This document shows positions 21,560-30,968 of a stretch of 64,000 bases of DNA, piece after piece (the stretch's first letter is position 1; every line of letters starts with the position of its first letter). Source of the DNA: Phymatolithon calcareum (Eukaryota; Rhodophyta; Florideophyceae; Hapalidiales); contig OZ345365.1 of NCBI GenBank assembly GCA_977006965.1, positions 310,001 to 374,000 of the forward strand, in the 5' to 3' direction. The translations under genes were made by a program, and so were the position numbers. The notes under the pieces are model-generated. The model had not been told where the DNA came from and made no database searches. It was given only the letters and a program-made list of their open reading frames with translations.

Positions 21560-22738
21560 ATGGCCGATAAATCGCAATCAATTCATGATCAATTGAAAAC
21601 GATCTTGAATCGCGTCGAGAAACTTGAGTTGGCCAGCAAAGGTGGCGGCGTCCCACCTAAAAGTGCGGATGGGCCGTCCTTCAGCAACGATTTCGGGCTG
21701 GGCTCGTGCACGTTGCCCGAGGTTCCCGAGCGGCCGCTCGCGCCTGGTGTGTCGAGCTACCGAGAGGGGCTGATTCGCCTCATCGGAAAGAAATGGGTCA
21801 ACGGCACAAAGCTCAAGTATTACATGTTCGACAATGGCCCGTTCAAAGGCGTGCCGAGCAACGAGAACCTCGTCCGAGCGGCTTTTAAGGCGTGGGAGGA
21901 TGTAGGCATCGGGATCGAATTCGAGGAAGTCACTGACATCAACGTCGCCCAGGTTCGCATTGGCTTCTTGAGAGGCGACGGCTCATGGTCTTATGTGGGC
22001 AGGGACGTGGTAGACATTCCAGGCCGACTGGAGCGGACGATGAATTTCGGGTGGGACCTGACCCAAGATCCGCGCGGCGGCGGACTGGACACCCCGATCC
22101 ACGAAATTGGCCATACCCTAGGGTTCAAGCACGAGCATCAAAATCCGTTTTCGGGGATCGTGTGGGACGAAGAGGCCGTGTATCGCACGTATGGCGGCCC
22201 GCCGAACAACTGGTCCCGCGAAAGAACGTTCCAAAACATCCTTCGCAAACTGTCTCCGCAGGAAGTTGCGGGCTCGAACTGGGACCCCAATTCGATCATG
22301 CACTACGGCTTTGGGGCGGGGATGATCACCGAGCCTGCCCAGTATAACAAAGGCCTTCGGCCCTCTGACGGACTTACCGACATCGACAAGGCGGAAGCAC
22401 GCAAGTTCTACCCGCCGCTCAACAAGGCCAAGTATAAGAAGCTGGAGCCGTCCATCTTGGAGAAAATGTCGATTGGCCCCGGCGAGCAAAGCAACTTTGC
22501 TATTGAAGTCGATCGCTCCGACAAATACACGATCCAGACTTTCGGCAACTCCGACGCAGTGATGGTGTTATTCGAAGAGGTGAATGGCGAAATGGAATTC
22601 GTCGCAGGGGACGACGACAGTGGAACAAGTCTCAACGCGAAGATTACCACGCGACTGGTTCACACCCACAAGTATGTGCTCCGCATCCGGCTCTACCTGA
22701 ATTGGGCTATTGGGGATACAGCCGTGATGTTGTCGTAG
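21560..22738 (+). CDS. Astacin-like zinc metalloprotease, right-arm copy
   Basis: 392 residues, intact, with HEIGHTLGFKHE at 181-192, Met-turn SIMHY at 245-249 and a beta-rich tail from about 287. The right arm reads L22, N92, L176 and I384 where the left has V, S, V and S; none is a catalytic residue. By eye about ten bases differ over 1179, fewer than in flanking arm DNA. The lack of signal peptide, propeptide, cysteine pairs typical of animal astacins, and introns fits bacterial M12A enzymes. The gene points away from the palindrome centre. Whether it is transcribed is unknown. A role in digestion or defence would be guesswork. Confidence 0.9.
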   Translation: MADKSQSIHDQLKTILNRVEKLELASKGGGVPPKSADGPSFSNDFGLGSCTLPEVPERPLAPGVSSYREGLIRLIGKKWVNGTKLKYYMFDNGPFKGVPSNENLVRAAFKAWEDVGIGIEFEEVTDINVAQVRIGFLRGDGSWSYVGRDVVDIPGRLERTMNFGWDLTQDPRGGGLDTPIHEIGHTLGFKHEHQNPFSGIVWDEEAVYRTYGGPPNNWSRERTFQNILRKLSPQEVAGSNWDPNSIMHYGFGAGMITEPAQYNKGLRPSDGLTDIDKAEARKFYPPLNKAKYKKLEPSILEKMSIGPGEQSNFAIEVDRSDKYTIQTFGNSDAVMVLFEEVNGEMEFVAGDDDSGTSLNAKITTRLVHTHKYVLRIRLYLNWAIGDTAVMLS

Positions 22739-22866
22739 GTCACCTTGGACTATCGAGACCCCCGGATTGCCGCGTCAAATTGCGACCGTCGTCGAGTTTC
22801 AGAACGGTCCGCAGATCAACAACTGCTGCAGAGCAAAAGAAATGTTCTACCTTACAGTGATACATT

Positions 22867-23215
22867 GAGGATATTTGATGATTTGATTTTGAGAGCTCCC
22901 AAAGCCTCACCTTAGAGTAACGCGGTAGCTCTTGCGATATTCTCTAAGCTAAATTCTTCTGGCTACCTAAAATGTTCTTGATTCGTAATTCTCTCCCAAC
23001 AAGAGCTCCTGTGAGTCTCTTGCACTCAAACTCAATTTCTGCACTCATCTTCGACGACGCTAGAGTACGTTGTAAAGCAACTAGTTCGATCAGCGCGGTA
23101 ATCCCAAAGTAGGCACCAAATACTGATTTTCTCCGAAGGGGTGCGTTGAATGTCAAGCTTACGCACCTTATAACGTGTTGGATCCAGAATTTTCCTGACT
23201 CCAGTAGGCGGCACT
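22867..23215 (-). mobile_element. LINE B 3' fragment, right-arm counterpart
   Basis: Pairs with 10230-10597. The coding piece reads RRKSVFGAYFGITALIELVALQ on the minus strand. The right copy retains bases lost as small indels in the left copy. Confidence 0.8.
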
Positions 23216-23299
23216 GACATGTATTTACACGTGTCCTGGCGAAGGGTCCCGAAGACTGTTCTAATGTCTGACCCAAAAGTAACATTTTTTGTAATTTAG

Positions 23300-23590
23300 T
23301 TATTAACTCATTAAAGAAAGAGAAGCTCTCACAGTTTCTCAAACTTAATGCCCAAGCAACGACTTTCCGATATTCAAAAAGAGACGCTGGAAATGGCAGT
23401 TGATACCGAAAATGTCCGAAATCAAAATGGAAACGTAAGCGAAGGATTGTAGCGCAACGAAAAGTCTCTCAGGTGCAATGATAATTGACTAAGGGAGCTT
23501 CAATAAAACAGAAATCCATCCATCCAGTACAGAAAGAAGTTATCTCAAACTTAATGCCCAAGCAACGACTTTCCGATATTCTACCAACAT
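23300..23590 (+). mobile_element. Family G unit flanked by a ~38-bp direct repeat, right arm only
   Basis: CTCAAACTTAATGCCCAAGC and the following 18 bases occur at both 23338-23376 and 23543-23581. They enclose a family G 3' end with ATCC tail. The left arm (10070-10110) has one copy of the direct repeat and no G unit. The same junction recurs at 60580-60620, so the combination has spread. Confidence 0.65.
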
Positions 23591-24222
23591 TTTCATGTTC
23601 CTGTCAATCATGTTTTGCTTCAAAAAGACACCTGGCGGTTTTCTTGTGGATGGACACCCGCGTCGCGTCTTGTCATACGACCACAACCACAGGAACCGCT
23701 TCGCCACCGGGAAACAGGTTAACTCTTTTTCTCATACATCAAATTTGTTTTTGGCGGATTTCACGCTCGAATTTCGCTCTGTTGCATAAGAGTAAATTAT
23801 GTTGTTGAGGATACACATCCTTCATATACACTACATCATAGGTCCACACATGTTCCTGATCAGGGACACACATCTTTAGCCTAGTCGTCCTATCATATTG
23901 TCTCAACATACGTCGATAGCTCTGTAAGCCGGGCGTGAACATGCCATCCGATGCTCTCTAACTAGTATGGACAGAAGTAGACATATGGTCATATCCCTAC
24001 TATTGGAAAAAATGACCACTGTAGTGGTCATTTTCTAATTTGTGTCACAAATTTGTCCAAAATTCATTTTTGATCATGAAATGAACAGGGATGGTAGCTT
24101 GTGACTTGTTCTATCCGATTTCGAAGTCCGTTTAGCTAAAAACGGCGCCAATCTTGTACTAGAGACCTGGCATTGCCGAGTATCTGAGCCTACTTTAGTT
24201 GTGCGTTTTGACACAAAACTTC
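23591..24222. other. Arm sequence without recognised gene
   Basis: Counterpart of 9271-10060. It contains the 24-bp palindrome at 24007-24036, absent at the matching left-arm site. A short ORF at 23739-23942 on the minus strand is partly kept in the left arm but has no known domain. Confidence 0.45.
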
Positions 24223-24513
24223 AAATGATCACTACAGTGGTCATTTGAAAGACACATAGTACTCACAATTATGAAAAAACATGGTTTGTGCAATATTTAT
24301 TTATGAACGGTCATTTTTCGGGCGCCAAAACCAACTAAAACGTTCAGACTGGTTCGTGATCGGTCTACTACGGATGTACGCTGCATTTGGTTGAGATGCG
24401 GACTAATGCCAGCGGTGGTGTATCGCAGCCACTAAACCTCGAACTTTTACCTTAAAGGACCCCTTAAGGGCGTTCAATCACGGACTGCATTTTAAACATG
24501 CTGCCGACGGCAG

Positions 24514-24709
24514 AGTCAATTGACGAATGTATCCAAACTTATCGACAACATGATTGAAGGCCCGGGAGAACAAAGTTTGCATGGTCTTGTTCTCACTTGC
24601 GGCAGGCTGCCGTATCCGCGGTCGCAAGTGAGAACAAGACCATGCAAACTTTGTTCTCCCCGGCCTTCAATCATGTTGTCGATAAGTTTGGATACATTCG
24701 TCAATTGAC
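24514..24709. repeat. Foldback inside element P, right arm
   Basis: Counterpart of 8783-8977, with the same terminal GTCAATTGAC and the same centre orientation. Confidence 0.85.
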
Positions 24710-25205
24710 TTTCCCCCCTGCGGCGAAATCGGACCATGAGCGTCACGCGAAACAAGGCGTCAGCAACTGCATCAGCTGTATGCCCCTCTTTGTTCGCCTT
24801 TCGATTGCCCAAGGATTTTACTTGATTGACATGTGCTCTTGTGCCGTATAAGTCATCATCAAGAGTGGCAAGCGTATGGTTTAGGGTCAAAAAAACTCTG
24901 AATGACATTTTAAATGCCGCTCGCTCAAAATTGTTGAGATATTGCATCCTGTCTCTTTGAGCTCTCCACATGGTCGCATGTAAGTCCCCTCGACCAGTGG
25001 CAGAGTATGCCAGAATGTGGGTGCTTATGAATCTTATTCTTTCCAGCGAAGCAACAATACTCCCAAGGTCCCCCTGTATGTCGATCGTTTTCTCAAAACT
25101 CAAGCCCGTTAAATGAGATAAAAGAAGAATGTCTAAGTACTGATAGAGGCCACGCATTCGAATTGTTGCCGCTTCAGTAGAATGTAGAGCAATCCATTCA
25201 TTCAT
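24516..25205 (-). CDS. Element P ORF2, right copy
   Basis: 229 codons starting MNEWIALHSTEAATIRMRG, uninterrupted. It differs from the left copy at about eleven residues (for example V for P after GSI, Y for C after DDDL). The final part is foldback-derived. No recognised family; the absence of stops in either arm is the main support. Confidence 0.4.
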   Translation of the reverse strand: MNEWIALHSTEAATIRMRGLYQYLDILLLSHLTGLSFEKTIDIQGDLGSIVASLERIRFISTHILAYSATGRGDLHATMWRAQRDRMQYLNNFERAAFKMSFRVFLTLNHTLATLDDDLYGTRAHVNQVKSLGNRKANKEGHTADAVADALFRVTLMVRFRRRGESQLTNVSKLIDNMIEGRGEQSLHGLVLTCDRGYGSLPQVRTRPCKLCSPGPSIMLSISLDTFVN

Positions 25206-25220
25206 CCAAATCTTGCAATA

Positions 25221-25532
25221 TCACAGCAAATCTCCACAAAAGAGGACGACTTGGTCCACGCGACTTGATGTTAACTGTTGAGCCTGTAGTTCAATCTTGA
25301 GTTTCTCTATTGCAGACACGCAGAAAAGCTTCGCTTTATGCGAGACAAAGAATTTTGTAAACTCCTCCTCTTGCATTATACCATGTGACTCTGGGGTGCG
25401 CATTTTCCACCCATGCGATGCGTCACCTTCTCGAGTCACTCCAGAACATCCTCCTCTCTCACGAGTTGTGCGTGGTCTTCCTCGCGATCCCCTTCCACGA
25501 CTTCTCCGTCCACGCTGAAAGCTATCAACCAT
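25221..25532 (-). CDS. Element P ORF1, right copy
   Basis: From the ATG at 25532: MVDSFQRGRRSRGRGSRGRP (AT-hook-like), then EEEFTKFFVSHKAKLFCVS, then KLKIELQAQQLTSSRVDQ. It runs about 25 residues beyond the point where the left copy has a stop and ends just 16 bases before ORF2 begins. Joint translation or splicing with ORF2 is possible. Confidence 0.4.
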   Translation of the reverse strand: MVDSFQRGRRSRGRGSRGRPRTTRERGGCSGVTREGDASHGWKMRTPESHGIMQEEEFTKFFVSHKAKLFCVSAIEKLKIELQAQQLTSSRVDQVVLFCGDLL

Positions 25533-26089
25533 GGAGATGTTACTGCCTTCGCCGGAACAAACGGGGCTGATCGTGCGGAGTGCAGACAAAAGTTCTGGAT
25601 ATCTCAGTACTTTATTTTACTGCTTTTCTATTATATTCCACTGCTTTGCACGAAGCATCCATCATGCATGGTTGGCATTGAGCTCACCATTGCTCTCTTG
25701 CGTGAGAGCTTCTAGACCTTAAGCAAATACAATCTACACGGCTACGACAGGGCCACAAAATCACTCGAAATCTTCGAAATGCCATTACATCATTCTCTGA
25801 CTAGTGTCTTTCTCATTGCGTGCTTCGGTACTGGTCCTACATGAAGTCAGGCTTCACGTTTGCACTTCGCAGAACAAGCAGTGATAGCAAGTTCAAGGAT
25901 TGTCGATGTCCCAGCAACTAGTTGCAAGGACCACTGTAGTGGTCATTTGAGTTACGTAACCTTGTCATAAACTTGCCCCCAAAGTCCAAATGACCACTGC
26001 AGTGGTCATTTCGAATAGTAGGGATATGATTAAAAAGTAGAAGCAGTAGAGGCCGAACATGAAGTCGAAAACGCTGGTATAAACCGGAC

Positions 26090-26262
26090 CTCAAAAAGAG
26101 ATGCAGAAAATGGCAGTTGATACCGTCCAAAGAAAATGTCCGAAATCAAAATTAAAACGTAAGCGAAGGATTGCAGCGCAACGAAAAGTCTCTCAGGTGC
26201 AATGATAATTGACTAAGGGAGCTTCAATAAAACAGAAATCCATCCATCCATTACAGAAAGAA
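26090..26262 (+). mobile_element. Family G 3' end, right-arm counterpart
   Basis: Same element as 2279-2450, in the inverted position. It ends AATAAAACAGAAATCCATCC. Confidence 0.6.
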
Positions 26263-26518
26263 ACAGGTTCACACTTCTTGCGACAAAAAGACATGAGTGG
26301 GACTGCCAGTTCTGCGTAATAATCGCCGGCATGGGCAAATATTCCGTGCGTCCCGCGTTCGAAACGTCCGTCTCACGAACCGCTACGTGTTGGCATGACG
26401 GCATCATGAATTATCACAATGCCAGTCGTCCCATCCCCTTGTCCTGCGGCCGTCAGGAACTGTTCACCCGTCAGAGCCCCTGAACCTGCCGCGCGTCGCC
26501 CGTGCAGTATTGGCTGCC

Positions 26519-28156
26519 ATGTTCGCACCGCTTCTGCTCATCCGCGCCCTCGACATGGTGGTGTCGGCGCGCCGCTGCGTGCCGAGTCTTCGCGCGCTGC
26601 CTTGCGGCAACTTCTCCAGCATAGTATTCTCTGCGAACGGCGTGCGCCTCCAGCGCATCTCCAACCTGTCGAATTGGGAAGCGCTAAACGTGTCTGCCGA
26701 CTCGATGCTTACGATTTCCGTCTGCAACACTGGCAACTATCGCGTGCACGACACCGCGATGCGCGGCTTGAGTCTTGTCCCGACGGCCGCGCGCAGCATC
26801 GGGCGGGGGGCGCATGTGCGTGTGCGTGTGCGCGTGCAGGGGCCGGGAAACTTGTACGTCACGAAGCGACTTGTCGCCGGCATGGTGTTGCCGGAGTTGG
26901 AGCGGCATGCCATTCACCTTGTGGAGCATATCAGGACGGCGGTAGTTGGAAGGGTCGTTGATGGTCAAGTTGGGGATAATGCACATGTCGTTGTGGAGGT
27001 TATGAACGCGGCGAATGTGCAGCTTTTTCCTGGAACGCGCGATTTACATATAGGGAAGGGAACGCTGCTCAGTAATGTGGTGCATATTTCGCCACGTGGG
27101 GACTCGTGCGCTGAGTATGTGTGCGCGGAAGTGCAAGTTGGGGATTCTGCAAACGTTAAGGGGTCCGATGGGCAAGCTACTGTGTTGATTCGCGATGGAC
27201 ATCTGGATGCTGAGACGGTTGGTACTGGTTGTCTGAGTCGTGACGCGTTTGCGAACGTCACCAAGAACGGCGTTTCGAATGTGCGGAACGTGGCTGAGTT
27301 GCATATGTACGATGGACAGCTTCCAGATGATTGCCTCGATGCCGGTAACCCTACAGGGTGCCAACGTCAATGTCAATGTGACGAATGTCGGGAATGTGGA
27401 GGATTGCAGTGAGGTGCACATTGTCGACGCAGAGATTGTCGATAAGATCGTTAACGCAAAGCGCGTTGATAATTCGTACATCAAGGTTGAAGCGGTGAAT
27501 CTCCGCAATGTGAATGCACATTCGGTCACCGTAAACAAGGGCAAACTTGTGGATGATTTTGTGGATACCGGCGCATTGATCGATTCGGATATACGCGTCA
27601 CCCTTACGAAGGTGGGCAACGTGCGTTGGGCACACTTTTTGAACATATACGTCGGCGAATTAGTTGATGAAGTCGTGGACGTCACTTTCGTGAAGGATAC
27701 AGATTTATCTGTTGTGCTCCGCGATGTGGGAAACGCGCACGCGAAGTCCTCGATCGTTATCCATGGCGGCGAACTCAGTGCGTCACGCACGGGAAGCTTA
27801 CGATGGACTTGTACGACGTGGAAAGCGTGCGTTGCATGCCAGGTGCCGCCTTGATTATCACGCACGGTCAATTGCTGGAGAATGTCGTTGATATCATGGG
27901 TGTTGTTAACGCAACGGACGGGAATGTGAAGATTGAATCGAGCGGATGTGCGCACTTGTCGCAATGAGCTATTTCCATTGTAAACGGATCCATTGCGAAA
28001 AGCCCGATTCACGTCACTGGTTTTTTTTGCAACTGTTTAGTTGTTTATTTGAAAGTCCTCATTAACACTCCTAAGATTCATGTCACTGGTGCAAATAGCG
28101 GGGTCGAGCTAACAGTCATTTCCGGCAAGCACGCGGCGTGTCCATTATCGCAATAG
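26519..28156 (+). pseudogene. Right-arm copy of the ~37-residue-repeat protein
   Basis: The best-preserved copy. It starts MFAPLLLIRALDMVVS (possible signal peptide), then SLRALPCGNFSS and a GC-rich, Arg/Val-rich stretch. Tandem units follow, such as VGNVEDCSEVHIVDAEIVDK, RNVNAHSVTVNKGKLVDDF and VGNVRWAHFLNIYVGELVDE. Units 3 to 4 (near 27345) and 7 to 8 (near 27780) need frame changes that the left arm shares. A TGA near 27966 and the 54-bp insertion at 28021 are private. About 520 residues if restored in concept. Shared breaks mean it was already dead, or has unrecognised introns, before duplication. Family unknown. Confidence 0.55.
28021..28074 (-). mobile_element. 54-bp LINE H scrap inserted in the right arm
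   Basis: Flanked by 15-bp near-identical duplications (GATTCACGTCACTGG at 28006-28020, one base changed at 28075-28089). On the minus strand it ends AACAGTTGCAAAAAAAA, as does the insertion at 52171-52360. The left arm at about 485-515 has the empty site. Confidence 0.88.
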
Positions 28157-28318
28157 CATGGATGCACGCAACTCAACTTGCTGTTGAACAGTCGAGGATT
28201 TCTCTGTGACTTCTCTGTATTTTAGTCGCAATGGATCAAGGCCCATATCTTGGTACTCACAGATGGTTCCTCCGTTACGCTCACACCCATCACATACTGA
28301 TGACTATTACTCTCTGAC

Positions 28319-28588
28319 TCAACACCCTTGTAGCAAAAGCGAAATAGCGAGATTGAAAATGTCGGCATTGCTGTCCGGCTTGAAGTTATCCATTTCGAGT
28401 GAAATAACTGAACATTCCGTCCTTCTCACTGTGCCGCCACTTATCCTAATCGACTGTCCTTCGGGGAGGGTAAGGTGCGCGCGTGGGAATTGAAAATTTC
28501 GAATGTTTTCTGTGCGCATGTAGAAAGTGTACACCATGAACAAATAATTCTTGCGATACGAAAGTGGTCCGGGCAAAGTGTTGGGCAT
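28319..28588 (-). CDS. Hypothetical small ORF, right-arm counterpart
   Basis: 89 codons, matching 57-356 over most of its length without indels. Same weak support. Confidence 0.25.
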   Translation of the reverse strand: MPNTLPGPLSYRKNYLFMVYTFYMRTENIRNFQFPRAHLTLPEGQSIRISGGTVRRTECSVISLEMDNFKPDSNADIFNLAISLLLQGC

Positions 28589-28668
28589 GAAGATTCCGTG
28601 CTACGGCATTCAACGTATTCTATACACAAATTTCTTTTTCCAGTCGACCTTTTTCGTTCACTGTCAAC

Positions 28669-29213
28669 CCATGAACCCACGTACTCTCCTGGATACCGTG
28701 AAGACACTAATCGCGCCTTCAAAAAGAGAAAGTCGTTGTAACGCGCAGATAGTACTCTCAGAATTGTACGGTATATAGCTTCATGTTCACAAGAACCCGA
28801 ACCCGAAGCAAAAGAGTTCGAAAGAGCGAGAGAGGATGAATGAAGGAAAGAGAGAAAAACAAAACATACCCCCAAAAGCTTGAACATGTGTGTAGGTGTT
28901 GGAAGCGACGTGCATGGCAAAGAGTTGCGGTCAAGAGCGGGTGCAGGACTTTGGACTTTGCGTGGTCGAAGTACTCGCAGGCGAACGTGGGCCCGTAGGA
29001 TGCGAGCGGTCGAGCCGAAAAGAATCCCAGGAAGGTATGGAAGCTCTCGAACTCCACAGGGTCGAAGGGACGAGCGGGCGAACTCCGTGCAGAATCCAAG
29101 CAATCGAGCAGAAAAAAATTCGACCAAGCTCCACGTTAATTTAGTCATATGAAGGAACTAGCTATCTTACATACTGCAAGCGACGCGAAAACCAGCACAT
29201 GTATAGGCGAGAG
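28669..29213. other. Sequence beyond the visible right arm
   Basis: Bases 28935-29205 resemble 17345-17580 in the spacer. Overlapping ORFs on both strands at 28880-29150 show no domain. Whether the palindrome continues here cannot be tested. Confidence 0.45.
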
Positions 29214-30227
29214 TAAAGGCCTCCCAAAGAAGAAATGTTTCCTTGCAGGAAAAGAGCTGCACCAGGCCTGGAGACTTTCATACCTGGGGATCAGTATGAA
29301 CAACAACGGAGTCACGGACGATACAGCAATTGCAAGAGTTCGAAATGCGGTGGGATGTATACGCAAACTCCGCCAAATAGGCGTGAACGTCAGAGGATTC
29401 CAGCCAGCCACTTGCATCAGGATTTTTAAATCATTGATTCTCCCCAAATGGGAGTATGCCATTCATCTGACCCCGATCACCAAACGTCTGTTATCGGCAA
29501 TCGAAGCAGCAGAAGGTCTTTTCTTCAGGTATGTTTTCGGAAAATATGCCGAACATCGAAGGGAGCGGATGCGAGTGCTCTGCCGACTCGCCAGCCCACA
29601 GGTGAGGAGAGCGCACCAGGCTGAAAGGTTCGCCTTAAGCCTGGTAAGACGGAAGAAGTACCTTGAGCTCGCAGAAGAATACCAAGGAAGAGAAGAAGAC
29701 CTGGAAGATGTGTCAAAGGATATTGGACATCTTAGAGAAGAGAAGCACCTCAAAGAAGCTCTAAAACAAGCAGAAGAAGGTAAGGTATCGAAAAGAGGAC
29801 GCATACGGGAAGCTGCAAAAATATGGACGTTGGAAGAAGAGGGACGGACAGTTAAAATCCCGGTCGACAAGCCGAATGAACTACCAGGAGTGTTACGTAT
29901 AAGGGACAGAACGGCGCGGTTGAGATGCCTGAGATTTCTTTTCAACAGAGCTCCTTTGTGGAGAAAATCAGTTTTAGCGAAGTACTTTGGACACGGAGCT
30001 GTGGTTGAGCTCGCTGTGCTCCAACGCACACTACGGTGCATGAAGATGGACCAAGAAACAGAATACGAATGCGAACGACTCACTCGAGCCCTCACAGGGA
30101 GAGCAACTCGGATTAAGGAGATATTAGGAGGCTAGTAGAGAGATGAATGTGGAAGATAGCGAGAAGCTGCCCTGTTAATCATATTGAGGTTTTGGGAGCT
30201 TCTAAAATAAATCAACATATAACCCCC
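29214..30227 (+). mobile_element. LINE B insertion, 5'-truncated
   Basis: Exact 12-bp duplication TATAGGCGAGAG (29202-29213 and 30228-30239). It ends GGGAGCTTCTAAAATAAATC to ATATAACCCCC. Confidence 0.93.
29215..30135 (+). pseudogene. LINE B C-terminal region, open reading frame kept
   Basis: About 306 codons without a stop. KCFLAGKELHQAWRLSYLGI is followed by MNNNGVTDDTAIARVRN, the GKYAEHRRERMRVLCRLASP segment, a charged helical region, and RAPLWRKSVLAKYFGHGA near the end. The RT core is lost by truncation. The tail of the frame ends RIKEILGG. It belongs to the same family as 12169-13683 but is a distinct subfamily. Confidence 0.88.
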
Positions 30228-30239
30228 TATAGGCGAGAG

Positions 30240-30726
30240 AAACGATCCAGTCACCATGAAACAAGGGCAACGTCGCCATGCAGCTCGTGACAAAGCAACG
30301 GGAAGGGTGTCAACTTTCCTCAAGTTGGGACTCATTGTACCTTATCAATAAATACTTAATTACGACAAAGCAGCGGGCGCGACACAGTCTTTGAGCAAAG
30401 GATGTAACATATTTGAAGAGCGTACACGAAAAAAGTGTGGCCGGTGGAACATTTACGGAGACGTCGAGAGAAGACGTCGGTGACGTCAACAGTTTGCAAT
30501 TTACCCAAATTGCACGGCGTATTCGCTCTTGGCAAGTTCAGATTTTGAGGCTGCTTTATCGCATGCTGTTGGCAAGGTTCGACCAGCGCACGATGTCCAC
30601 GTGTGTAGTCAATGAGCCTGATTGCGTTCATGTCGATAAGCGATATGCTCTCGATGATCGTCATTGTGGCGAACAATTTGCCCATCCCTCCTTCCCTGTT
30701 CATTACTTTATATTCTGCAAAGACTT
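30240..30726. other. No recognised gene
   Basis: Contains AATAAATACTTAATTAC at about 30345-30362, possibly an unassigned retroelement end. ORFs are short and antisense to each other. Confidence 0.45.
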
Positions 30727-30897
30727 TGGCATCCTGTCGCAAGCAAGAATTGAATAATGTTTTGTCCAGGGCACACGGATGTCGGCGTGTAGTGGTGTGT
30801 TCACAGAGTACCCAAAGTGACATCTCGGGAACATTTCAGATGGCCCTTAGATGTGGAGAATACATCGTGTACCTAAATAAAATCTCGCAATAAAGAA
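30727..30897 (+). mobile_element. 5'-truncated SINE copy
   Basis: Resembles the body of the SINE at 20268-20517 (AAGCAAGAATTGAATAATG, GGGCACACGGATGTCG, GAACATTT, TAGATG). It ends CGCAATAAAGAAAGAATG, that is, with a LINE C-type tail. The tRNA head is missing. Confidence 0.7.
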
Positions 30898-30968
30898 AGA
30901 ATGACTATGAGGTATACACCCGTACAATACGGGTCGTACTCTTTGCGTACCCATTTTAATGCCGGAGC

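Larger units (their letters stand above)
24223..25949 (-). mobile_element. Element P, right-arm copy
   Basis: Bounded by palindromes at 24232-24248 and 25925-25949. A further palindrome lies just outside at 25986-26012, only about 40 bp from the last. Contents match 7542-9270. Same caveats on boundaries and class. Confidence 0.4.
20189..28668. repeat. Right arm of the large inverted repeat
   Basis: Reverse complement of 1-14218 without the Copia and LINE B insertions. It has private insertions: a SINE (20268-20517), a family G unit near 23385-23525, and a LINE H scrap (28021-28074). Homology to the left arm is followed out to about 28668, which pairs with base 1; beyond that it cannot be tested. 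Confidence 0.9.

Noticed and set aside
26419-26961. 180-codon ORF overlapping the start of the repeat-protein gene
   Set aside because: It is a GC-driven shadow frame; the recognisable repeat units are in the other frame and the antisense strand is equally open.
27044-28012. 322-codon minus-strand ORF opposite the repeat-protein gene
   Set aside because: Antisense shadow of the repeat units, Ser/Thr-rich and without domains. It is split by stops in the left arm.
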